DNA of 11,579 nucleotides from Phoronis pallida (taxonomy: Eukaryota > Phoronida > Phoronidae). Below the pieces are notes generated by a model. It was not told where the DNA came from and ran no database searches. It saw nothing but the letters and a program-made list of their open reading frames with translations. Of this stretch, positions 1 to 11,579 are shown in pieces (within the stretch, counting starts at the first letter, position 1; the number at the start of each line of letters is the position of its first letter). Where the stretch lies: contig JAOXYC010204796.1 in the NCBI GenBank assembly GCA_028565715.1, positions 1 through 11,579 on the forward strand. The letters are read 5' to 3'. The position numbers and the translations under genes were made by a program.

Positions 1-150
1 TATAAACATGTCGTTGTTTACATATGCGCTCATCCTCAAATTCATCCTCATATTTTGGCCAAAAACAAATGTGATCATGCAATCATGCTGCAATTCAAGT
101 AAATTGCAACTAAGTGATTTTGTCAGCCATAATTTTTGTGTGTGTTTGTT

Positions 151-495
151 AAAGATACTGTCTCCTTGTTGGTCGCGATCTGGCGTCAAAATTCAAATCA
201 ATTAGAAGTTTTGTGTATGAGTCCTTTGATGAACATAACTTACTTGCATCTGAGTCAGTGATTTGGGAGCTTTTTATACGAAAACAGTCAAACCTACTCT
301 TAACAGTGCATGCTTAAAGAGTAGGTTAAAATCGGACACAAAAGCTCCCAAATTACCCATTTGCAGATTTTTTGGAATTTTTTTACTCAGATGCAAGTTA
401 GTTATATTCATCAAAGGACTCGTCCACAAAATTTGATTGACAAGTTGATTTGAATGTTGACGCCAGATGGCAACCAACGAGGAGACAGTATCTTT
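151..495. mobile_element. Foldback / MITE-like palindromic element A
   Basis: The ends are perfect inverted repeats, aaagatactgtctcc (151-165) and ggagacagtatctt t (481-495). Both arms remain complementary inward almost to a centre near 312, where cctactctt faces aagagtagg. The right arm is longer by about 26 bases. No coding capacity is evident. This is the whole-element fold of a MITE or foldback repeat, or two inverted copies of one repeat. Confidence 0.75.
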
Positions 496-1130
496 CCGAT
501 CTGGCGTCAAAATTCAAATCTAAACTAGAAATTTTGTGTATGAGTCCTTTGATGAATTTAACTAACTTGCATCTGAGTAAAAAAATTCAAAAAAATCTGT
601 AAGAGTTGATTTGAGAGCTTTTTATCAGAAAAAAGTCGAAACCAGTTTGTATAACATTTTCTTTTGTCCAATTCGTCTTAATTTACTCACTTTTAATATT
701 TTCACCCACTCGGCCAGGGAGTTTCTTCAGAACTGATGTACTCTGTTGGTTGGACGACGCTTTGAGCATGCACAAGATCTTGGGCGTAGGAATATATTGG
801 GACGGCGAATCACTCCATTATAACGATCCGGAAGCTGATACTGGCCAATTTCGCGATTCATAGAATGTTCACCAGCTTGTTTTATGTAGACTTTCTCTGA
901 TCCACCTGGTTTCTCTATAAATGTCATGATCCAAAACTTGTGTGTTGTCCCAATCAATAATATGGTTGTCAAAGTCAAACCAGGTTAAAATCGGACACAA
1001 AAGCTCTCAAATCACCCCTTTGCAGATGTTTTTGACTCAGATGCAAGTAAGTTATGTTCAACAAAGGATTCGTAGACAAAACTTCTAGTTGATTTGCGAT
1101 TTGACGTCAGATTAGGACCGAGAAGACTAA
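496..1130. mobile_element. Second inverted-repeat element B enclosing a retroelement fragment
   Basis: An arm at 498-645 is homologous to the left arm of element A (ctggcgtcaaaattcaaatc, gagtcctttgatgaa, cttgcatctgagt). An inverted arm lies at about 981-1130. Element B starts directly where A ends and lacks the outermost 20 or so bases on its left. The 330 or so bases between the arms are unrelated to the arms and carry the decayed coding sequence listed separately. Confidence 0.65.
655..985 (-). pseudogene. Frameshifted retroelement coding fragment, resembling the C-terminal end of Penelope-like element proteins
   Basis: On the minus strand one frame reads HIIDWDNTQVLDHD and RWIRESLH, then a shift into another frame gives YIKQAGEHSMNREIGQYQLP. 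The pattern IDW..., VLD..., RWI+E, ...MNR..G.YQL is one I recognise from the region after the GIY-YIG endonuclease core in many invertebrate retroelement proteins. The fragment is short, has at least one frameshift and has stops, so it is dead. The assignment is from memory of the motif pattern, not from a search. Confidence 0.5.
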
Positions 1131-1413
1131 GATATAAATCCCAGATAATTTCCGGCAAAGACATTTGTAATTTGAATTAAAACATACAAAAATCATTTCA
1201 TTTTGAACAAACTCAATTTGGTACATAAACCAAATTTTTTGTTTTATCAAAAAATACTCACAGCTAAAATGGCCTGGTGCTAGATAATTTGCTATATAAA
1301 AGATTATTGTAAGAACTGCTAAAGCCTTGTGGACAAAGGTGTTTTTGTACTTGATCACTGTTTCTCATGCTTTTAAAAGTTTCCAAAAAATTATCTGTCT
1401 TAACTTGGTTCAG
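1131..1413 (+). other. NAA20 intron sequence before the first visible exon
   Basis: This is AT-rich sequence without a recognisable exon or element. The final 30 bases form the T-rich acceptor region used by the exon at 1414. Confidence 0.6.
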
Positions 1414-1504
1414 TATGGTCTGCCGTTCTACATGCAGTACTTGGCGCATTGGCCTGAATATTTCCAAGTTGCTGAATCTCCAACTGGTGAGATCATGGGA
1501 TATA
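1414..1504 (+). CDS. NAA20: NAA20 coding exon a (YGLPFY...GEIMGY)
   Basis: The acceptor is the AG at 1412-1413 after a T-rich stretch ending ttggttcag. The donor gtgagt starts at 1505. The exon holds 30 codons plus one base and begins in phase 0 at the Tyr matching human Tyr27. It covers the first part of the GNAT fold, including LAHWPEYF. Confidence 0.93.
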
Positions 1505-3951
1505 GTGAGTATTACACATTTTGTCATCATCTGAATGTCTTTTTTATGGTAAATACAGACTAATTGATTTATGGTCTGCTGGACTCATCAATTCATATTA
1601 TTCAGCAGACCAGTTAATAATTTAACAGTATCACTATCATACATTCTGGATTTGAGTCATAATCTATACCATTTTTATTGTTAAAAGTTAAATGCTACTG
1701 TATAGATTCATACAAAATCGACCATATTTTGCTAACCTGTGTAAAATAAGAATGTGTAAAATATTCGTATAAAGTAATACCCTGTTGAAAGTTGTAAGTT
1801 CCTAAACATATTAGATGGAGTATTTTAAGTATTAATTTGATATTCATTGATGAAAAATGAACTATAAGGGAAGCGTAAGACTGAGTTCAGAAGTATGTAC
1901 TTCTATTTTGCCAAGTATGTTCATTGATAAATGTGAGATCTTGTTGACTTTCAGTAATGGGCAAGGCTGAGGGTCGGGGAGAGAACTGGCATGGTCATGT
2001 GACCGCCCTTACTGTTGCACCTGAGTATAGAAGGCTTGGTCTGGCTGCTAATCTAATGAACCATCTAGAGGAGGTCTCTGATAAGTATGTTCTTCTGTTA
2101 GCAATGCAATAAGTGTTAGAGTTTCCAAATCTTCATGTACAAAAGATCATCTGTTTAAGCAGGCACTTCCAACTGGGCTAGGATAAGATGGTAAAAGTGA
2201 ATGTTTTAACATAAAACGGGCTTTTGGACACTTCAAGAATTTTGCTAGCCACTTATGGTCCCAGGGGGTTGACATTCCACTAGAGTGAACAGTCTTACAA
2301 CAGAGTTTTCTTGGCCATTTTTTATCAAACATTCTCAAAAAACTACCGAAATAGTTCAACATTTTCATGACTGCATTCAAAGTTCAAAAGTATTGTCGAC
2401 CTGTTTAAAGGGAGATATGACTTTTTTAGTTGAAACAAGTGAAAAAATACCACGACTATAACATGTAGTTGGATTTTGTTTATGAACTTCTGTAAAAATT
2501 CAGCCATTAACATGAAAGTTAACCAGTTGTTTGAAGCAAAACAGTTCGAAAACTAACTGAAGAAAATTTCTTTCTCACTCGCCATTGTTGTCATAGTGCA
2601 TGCAACTTGCACGTGTTTACGTGCAATGAAATGCGACTCGTGCTTTTTAATGGAGAATGCCCAGGATTCCCATTTTCGATAGATTTTGGGCTAAATTCGA
2701 TTTGTGATTGCCATGGTGTCTTTTTCTACGAATGGCTTAAGGAGTGTTGATATTAGTGAGATAAACATAATTATTATAATAATTTATTAAATCTCTATAA
2801 TAGGAATTCCCACACATTGATTGTCTCTTTACAAGTTCCTTATGGACATTTTTGAAGTAATACCATCAGTGAAGTTGTAGCCATTTTATTAGGTTTTGAA
2901 GACCAATAGTTCCGCTCATTACAACGCGTCATATCCCCCTTCAAAACCTTAATTTGAAAACTTTTAAAAACAGTTGAACAGGTTAAAACAAAACTTTAAA
3001 ATGAAATTACCTGGTTTAATTAGATAATTTCTATAAAAAACGTTTTGAAACATAAAGTTAATTATTATATTTATTTAATAACTACTTTTCTTTAGTAGTT
3101 GAATTTTACCCATAGTTTTATATTTCAGAAAACACTGCTTCTTTGTTGACCTGTTTGTGCGTGTATCAAACGAAGTGGCATTCAAGATGTACAAACAACT
3201 TGGCTATACAGTGTTCAGGAGAGTGTTAGAATATTACACAGGAGAACAGGATGAAGATGCATTTGGTTTGTTCTCTCATTAATCGTTGATAAATTTTTAA
3301 AATGAAAAATAAGATCTGTGTGAACAGAAATTCCAAGATCAAGGTTATTTGTTAAACCTATTCAGTGGGTCACAGTATAAAATGGAAATGAAAAATGTTA
3401 ATGTGAACAAGATTATATGGAAAGTAGATTAAACGATGTAAAAGACGAGATCCTGTATTAATAAAAGATATATATTTGTAGACTAAAAACCCAAACAGTT
3501 TCGCCTCAAGGCTTGGTCACTGGGTGACCAAGCCTTGGAAACCACCGAAACTGTTTGGATTTTTAGTCTACAAAATTTATATCTTTTATACCGGATCTCG
3601 TCTTCTACATCGTTTTAATCTACTTTTAATATGCTTCCGATAACGGCTCTGCTGATTTTAAAGATTATATGGGATTTTTCATATTTTGCTGTAGTGGCCC
3701 GGATGTTGTCCCACTGTGACTATAGTTCGCCTATGAAAAAGGTACAATTTGTGCCACCTTGAGTATTTTCTTATTATTTGCACAGAATAATCAACAAGGG
3801 ATCCATTTAGAAACTTGATTTACCCGGACTTGTTTTGGTTAATTTTATTTGATGTCTTTTTTCAGATATGAGAAAAGCATTATCTCGAGATGTGGACAAA
3901 AAGTCTGTTATACCACTAGACAGACCAGTACGGCCAGAGGAACTGGACTAA
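1414..3951 (+). CDS. NAA20: NAA20, catalytic subunit of NatB N-terminal acetyltransferase (3' four coding exons; 5' end outside window)
   Basis: Spliced coding exons are 1414-1504, 1955-2084, 3129-3265 and 3866-3951, all with AG acceptors and GT donors, and they read through in one frame for 147 residues to a TAA at 3949-3951. The product aligns along its length with human NAA20 from its Tyr27 onward. Shared blocks are QYLAHWPEYF, GYIMGKAEG, WHGHVTAL, the acetyl-CoA-binding GNAT motif RRLGLA, FFVDLFVRVSN, MYKQLGY, the EYY tyrosine pair and DMRKALSRD near the C-terminus. In NatB it pairs with the auxiliary subunit NAA25 and acetylates, co-translationally at the ribosome, nascent chains starting Met-Asp, Met-Glu, Met-Asn or Met-Gln. 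About 26 N-terminal residues are missing; I searched 1-1413 for them and found none, so the first exon or exons lie to the left. Two short loops are shortened relative to human. Identification rests on remembered family sequence and is very secure. Confidence 0.95.
1505..1954 (+). other. NAA20 intron between exons a and b
   Basis: A 450-base intron bounded by gtgagt and ttcag. It is AT-rich. A local inverted repeat, ggtctgctg with cagcagacc (1573-1611), is the only structure I see. Confidence 0.7.
1955..2084 (+). CDS. NAA20: NAA20 coding exon b (acetyl-CoA binding region)
   Basis: The acceptor is ttgactttcag and the donor is gtatgt at 2085. The exon completes the split Ile codon and encodes MGKAEG, WHGHVTALTVAPEY and RRLGLA, the Q/RxxGxG/A pyrophosphate-binding motif. 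The segment between AEG and WHGHV is two residues shorter than in human. Confidence 0.94.
2409..2940. mobile_element. Non-autonomous DNA transposon candidate with TTAA-type target site
   Basis: The left end AGGGAGATATGAC (2409-2421) and the right end GTCATATCCCCCT (2928-2940) are inverted repeats with one mismatch. The left end is preceded by TTAA (2405-2408) and the right end is followed by TCAA (2941-2944), which would be a TTAA target duplication with one change. No transposase is present in the 532 bases. TTAA duplication is typical of piggyBac-type MITEs, so that superfamily is a reasonable guess. Confidence 0.55.
2607..2626. repeat. Perfect short hairpin inside the MITE candidate
   Basis: TTGCACGT and ACGTGCAA form an 8-bp perfect stem around a GTTT loop. 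Its function is unknown. Confidence 0.6.
3129..3265 (+). CDS. NAA20: NAA20 coding exon c (FFVDLFVRVSN...YKQLGY)
   Basis: The acceptor is tatatttcag and the donor is gtttgt at 3266. The exon encodes 45 full codons including FFVDLFVRVSN, MYKQLGY and EYY, which form the C-terminal half of the GNAT fold. KHC stands where human has KGG just before FFVDLF, and the acidic loop after EYY is shorter than in human. Confidence 0.93.
3266..3865 (+). other. NAA20 intron between exons c and d
   Basis: A 600-base intron bounded by gtttgt and ttttttcag. It contains the long hairpin at 3421-3626. The rest is AT-rich and featureless. Confidence 0.7.
3421..3626. mobile_element. Long hairpin-forming inverted repeat (MITE/foldback-like) in NAA20 intron
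   Basis: Arms of about 100 bases pair from aaagtagatt at 3421 to aatctacttt at 3617-3626. The apex is a perfect 14-bp stem, caaggcttggtcac (3507-3520) with gtgaccaagccttg (3524-3537), and the loop is TGG. Other paired blocks include gtagactaaaaac, aaacagtttcg and acgagatcc. A 12-base direct repeat, aagattatatgg, occurs at 3409-3420 and 3661-3672 and could be a target duplication, although the right copy sits 34 bases beyond the arm. Confidence 0.75.
3866..3951 (+). CDS. NAA20: NAA20 terminal coding exon (MRKALSRD...PEELD stop)
   Basis: The acceptor is gtcttttttcag. The first two bases complete an Asp codon split with the previous exon, giving the conserved DMRKALSRD. The tail KKSVIPL...RPEELD matches the C-terminus of the family and ends in TAA. 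Confidence 0.94.
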
Positions 3952-4456
3952 CAATAGCAAAGGCTTTCACAGAATAGTTCCACAATGTCTTTCGATGCAA
4001 TGTTTATTCAATAATTAGTCATAATGAACAGCACATCAATTTTAGAAAAGAAAATGTTCTTGTGTTTAATTTTGTTTTTGAATGTACGATTGTTTTTAAG
4101 AATGCGTATTGTGGAACTTTTTTACTGTGAAAGTCTTGCATAAAAAAGCAATTTTTAAAAATGTCATGTTTTGTATTTATATAACATATAATTCTAAGAG
4201 TTGAATGATTATCGAGCTGTTGTTATGGATTTTCAAATAATATCTCAAGTGGACTAAATGCAAATTAATAATAATGTACCAGCTGCATTTGAAAGCAAAA
4301 ATTCAAAATATCAATATTTGAATATGTTTTGTCTCATAAGAATGCTTGAAGTAGTATGGAGTTTTCCCATCAATTGATAACAGTTGATTGAGATCATATG
4401 GAATGTAAAAGAGTATTTGTCATCAAATATACTTTTTATTTTGTAAAAAAAACATT

Positions 4457-4462
4457 TTTATT
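4457..4462 (-). promoter_or_regulatory. Possible ALDH9A1 polyadenylation signal AATAAA
   Basis: TTTATT on the + strand reads AATAAA on the minus strand about 780 bases beyond the ALDH9A1 stop; a second lies at 4435-4440. If both genes use their nearest signals, the two 3' UTRs overlap by about 100 bases. Confidence 0.3.
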
Positions 4463-4546
4463 TTGTTACATTCAGACATAAATTGCACAAGTCATTATTC
4501 AGGATAATTGAATTATTAATAGCAAAAAATTAATAGCCACCTACAT

Positions 4547-4552
4547 AATAAA
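4547..4552 (+). promoter_or_regulatory. Possible NAA20 polyadenylation signal AATAAA
   Basis: This is the first canonical hexamer I find after the NAA20 stop, about 600 bases downstream. In AT-rich DNA such hexamers arise by chance, so this is tentative. Confidence 0.3.
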
Positions 4553-5028
4553 TTATCCTGGCTACATCTAAGTTTATGGTTTTGAATATTCACTCTTCAA
4601 AATTTCATTGCAATTTTGGTTGAACTGATTCAGTTATCAATCTTTAAGTGACCGCAGGCTTTTGAAGAAAACTAATGTGTGTATTTATCTTGCAGAGGCT
4701 TTCAGTTGTGCCTTTCAACAGGACTTAATATAGCTGTGAATCGGTATCAGCTCCAGTTAACCTGCCATTGACTCTCGCTCATCAGCTAACGCAATAAAAT
4801 CTGAAATAGCATCAAGCCTCCTAAGCTTCACAAGGCAAGCAAATGATTTCACATTTGATTGTCATGTTGATCTCAAACGCTAGAACCAGTTACAGTATAG
4901 ATGATTCATCAATTGAGAGTTGTATTAACCTCCTATACATTTTTCTTCACATGATTTGATTGTCAATGATGTAGGATCTCATTGGCACAGACTTTGGAAT
5001 TATTTGGGTTTCACTGCCATGATTTATC

Positions 5029-9650
<4,622 letters not shown>

Positions 9651-9668
9651 GGTTACTGTGATGGTGAT
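9651..9668 (-). promoter_or_regulatory. ALDH9A1 start context and possible 5' UTR splice acceptor
   Basis: Upstream of the ATG the minus strand reads tttacttttag|ATCACC...GTAACC-ATG, a plausible acceptor 18 bases before the start, so a 5' UTR intron is possible. The TAG of the acceptor is also an in-frame stop, and A at -3 is a good initiation context. The promoter itself cannot be located. Confidence 0.4.
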
Positions 9669-9670
9669 CT

Positions 9671-10139
9671 AAAAGTAAATAAAACATTTTTTTGAGACAA
9701 CAAAAAGAAGTGGAAAATACCATAATTGAATAATATTGCTTCATCTTACTTGAGCTTTATGGTGTTGTATTGGGAGGATTTTATTATAAAATGTGGGATC
9801 GTCTAAATCTCTGACCAAAATAATGCCTTAAGGTTAGTACGTGGAATACTTTGAAAAACTTGAAGTGGGTACGGACATGCCACACTCAGATAAAAAAGCA
9901 CACACATATAAATACCTAGCAAATCATTCCTAGGCACATCCCTACCCAACCCATCCTTTCAAGGGCAGCACCACACTCTGGGAAAAAGTTGCGTTTTGGA
10001 ACCTGGGGTTCACAGGCATTAAACTGTTAGTGTTAATTTAGACATACATGTACAGCATCAACCAATAGACCATCCAATACTGTCTGGTATGTGTCTGATG
10101 CTTTGTCCGTTACACAATGAATTTCAGTTTTTTGCAGGA
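9671..10139. other. Region upstream of ALDH9A1 without recognised features
   Basis: No exon, repeat family or promoter element is supportable here. If the 5' UTR intron is real, this is intron sequence. Confidence 0.5.
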
Positions 10140-10315
10140 AGGCACAGGAATTGAACATCTCATTATCATCATCATCTTCCAATACTGTGTGCAGACCTCT
10201 TTAGTATCTAGAGTATTCACGCACAAGTGAACTAAGGGAACCTGGTGACACTGGAAATCAAACCGGAATCTCCCGTGTCGCAGTCCACTGTGCTAACCAT
10301 TTGACCACCAGTCCA
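10140..10315 (-). mobile_element. tRNA-derived SINE-like element, minus strand
   Basis: On the minus strand, TGGTGGTCAAATGGTTAGCA contains an A-box match (10307-10297) and GGTTTGATTTC is a B-box match (10264-10254), at the spacing of a Pol III internal promoter. The head resembles tRNA-Glu (TGGTGGTCTAGTGGTTAGGA) but does not fold into an intact tRNA. It is followed by about 80 bases and a GAT-rich tail (gatgatgatgataatgag, near 10160-10180), a usual SINE layout. Outer limits are approximate. Confidence 0.6.
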
Positions 10316-10380
10316 ACCCAGTTAAGTAGTCAGTGCAGTCGAAATAATCAACTAACGTGAGGAAGCCTACAAAAGGGAGT

Positions 10381-10690
10381 GCTGGTGGCGTAGCGGTAAA
10401 ACCTGCGCCTCGCAGGCCAGAGGTTAGACTCTACTACAGCCCCTTCGACTCAGGCCGAGGGACTGTAACAATCGCGGGGGGTCTACCGAAAGTAGGGATC
10501 GGGTAACCGATAGTAGTTTAAGCGAGTGACGTCATCCGCATATACTTAGCGATACTGGATTAGCGCGCGATTGATTCAGTCGGTCGTTTTCAACGACTGG
10601 CTGAGTTGAGTTTAGCCAGAGGTCTACGGTGCGACCCCTGATTTGGGCACTGAAACTTGCAAGCATTAATAAAATTAATAAGTTTATTTC
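10381..10690 (+). mobile_element. tRNA-derived SINE-like element, plus strand
   Basis: The head carries an A-box-like TGGCGTAGCGGT (10386-10397) and a B-box-like GGTTAGACTCT (10422-10432; 9 of 11 matches to GGTTCRANNCC). It is followed by a body of about 230 bases, unusually GC-rich for this window, and a tail ending attaataaaattaataa. This is the layout of a SINE with a tRNA-related head, body and short AT-rich tail. No clear target-site duplication is seen. Confidence 0.65.
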
Positions 10691-11507
10691 ACCCTTGTTC
10701 AGTGCCACTGTGCCTTCGGCTTCAGGAGGCCTATGTAGAAGTTTGGCTCATTCTCGACTCCACCACTGTTCACTACAATATCGTTAAGTACTATATCAGT
10801 CCATAGATAAATAGAAGAACAGATCCACAACTTGACTTCGTGAAGCAAGAAAAACGAGATGGTGTACCGGTTCATATCCGGTTGTGCGTATTTCAAACCC
10901 AAGTCTCAAACTGGAAGTGAAACGGTACCTTAATTCTCAAAACCAATGTATGGAACCGAGGCAAACAGACTTTTCTACTTCGCAAGACGAACCATTACGC
11001 CAAGCATAAATTGGGGATCTTTTCTACTATTGCTATTATTAATCTATGATCAGTCTGACTCGGACTACCGAAAACAGTCCGACTGAGACCGAGTTATATT
11101 TAAGCAGGTAAGCACTGGGTAAGAGACTAGACGTCAGAGACGTGAGCAGACCCACTGACATCCTTAACTCCTTCTCCACCAATACAACCTTAAAAGGATA
11201 ACAATGGTATATAAAGCTTAAAAGCCTTAAACACTGTTAAAAGGCCAGTGAACAGACCGGGGTTGAAGTGGTTGAACCTGGGACATTACTTGGGTTGAAA
11301 GCCCGGGGTTGAAAGGCCACCCAAATCTTGGGTTAATCAGTTTATAACCGAAATGCACCCCGTAATGTTTAGTCTGTATGAATGGCATGCATCCAAACTG
11401 TGTTCTTGAAACTACTAAGATTGCACATTTGAATGTTCTCATCAAGAAGATCGCAAAAAGCCGAGCTTACTTTGTGACCACTTTTATACAACTTTGTTGA
11501 CTGGTCA
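10691..11507. other. Intergenic region right of the SINEs
   Basis: I find no gene. There are small inverted repeats, such as gactcggac facing gtccgactgag (11056-11084) and accggttcatatccggt (10866-10882). A degenerate cluster of GGGTTGAA repeats occurs at 11258-11315. Confidence 0.5.
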
Positions 11508-11524
11508 CTGCCGCCACCTAGTGG
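11508..11524 (-). promoter_or_regulatory. Candidate CTCF binding site
   Basis: The minus strand reads CCACTAGGTGGCGGCAG. Its first 14 bases fit the CTCF core consensus CCASYAGRKGGCRS at every position. CTCF binds this motif in bilaterian genomes; occupancy in this organism is unknown. Confidence 0.5.
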
Positions 11525-11579
11525 TAAAATTGTCAGCCTCGTCTTCATTCCAAGATGTCTGCGCCCATGATAAGGACAC

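Larger units (their letters stand above)
2085..3128 (+). other. NAA20 intron between exons b and c
   Basis: A 1044-base intron bounded by gtatgt and atttcag. Half of it is the MITE candidate at 2409-2940. The flanks (2085-2408 and 2945-3128) show no gene or structure I can support. Confidence 0.7.
3952..5028. other. Intergenic / 3' UTR region between convergent NAA20 and ALDH9A1
   Basis: There is no coding sequence on either strand. The region must contain the 3' UTRs of both genes. AATAAA on the + strand occurs at 4547-4552 and about 4792; the complement of AATAAA lies at 4435-4440 and 4457-4462. A 10-bp inverted repeat, CAGGATAATT (4500-4509) with AATTATCCTG (4551-4560), surrounds the first + strand signal. 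Confidence 0.6.

Noticed and set aside
8-205. Open reading frame at the left edge
   Set aside because: There is no homology or codon signature, and it runs into inverted-repeat element A.
727-978. A real 83-residue minus-strand protein gene
   Set aside because: Only its middle part matches the retroelement pattern. The upstream half of that pattern is in another frame, so it is a decayed fragment.
4696-4800. Extra NAA20 3' UTR exon after cttgcag at 4695
   Set aside because: The acceptor-like sequence is plausible, but no matching donor after the NAA20 stop is evident and there is no coding content to test.
10244-10315. Functional tRNA gene on the minus strand
   Set aside because: The acceptor and anticodon stems do not pair well, and the sequence continues into a SINE-like body and tail.
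10381-10455. Functional tRNA gene on the plus strand
   Set aside because: The A and B boxes are imperfect and no proper cloverleaf with a T at position 33 forms. A SINE head explains it better.
11554-11579. Start of another gene (ATGTCTGCGCCC...) at the right edge
   Set aside because: Only eight codons are visible, with no promoter or homology to judge by.

Overview
The window is genomic DNA from an animal, most likely an AT-rich invertebrate. It carries two intron-rich, convergent genes with canonical GT...AG introns, orthologous to vertebrate NAA20 and ALDH9A1, plus many decayed transposable elements. There are tRNA-derived SINEs, foldback/MITE-like inverted repeats and a retroelement fragment that resembles the 3' coding end of Penelope-like elements. 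The proteins look like those of a marine invertebrate such as a hemichordate or another non-vertebrate animal, but the species cannot be fixed from the sequence. I see no prokaryotic features.

Layout. Bases 1-1413 lie upstream of the first visible NAA20 exon and hold two adjacent inverted-repeat structures (about 151-495 and 496-1130). The second encloses a frameshifted retroelement fragment. The last four coding exons of NAA20 run on the + strand (1414-1504, 1955-2084, 3129-3265, 3866-3951); its first roughly 26 codons are outside the window. Its introns hold a TTAA-flanked MITE candidate (2409-2940) and a long near-perfect hairpin (3421-3626). Bases 3952-5243 separate the two stop codons and probably carry both 3' UTRs. 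ALDH9A1 is complete on the - strand in nine coding exons from the ATG at 9650 to the stop at 5244, encoding 510 residues. Its terminal coding module is present three times in tandem as 107-bp units (5029-5349); only the gene-proximal unit is joined to the gene. Bases 9671-11579 lie upstream of ALDH9A1 and hold two tRNA-derived SINE-like elements in opposite orientation and a strong match to the CTCF core motif near the right edge.

Function. NAA20 is the catalytic subunit of the NatB N-terminal acetyltransferase. ALDH9A1 oxidises aminoaldehydes such as 4-trimethylaminobutyraldehyde (carnitine synthesis) and betaine aldehyde (glycine betaine synthesis). The two are not known to act together, so their adjacency is probably incidental. 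I do not see an obvious new biological system. The most unusual observations are the triplicated ALDH9A1 3' coding module, its apparent mitochondrial presequence, a Pro-to-Cys change in a conserved ALDH motif, and the inverted-repeat elements.
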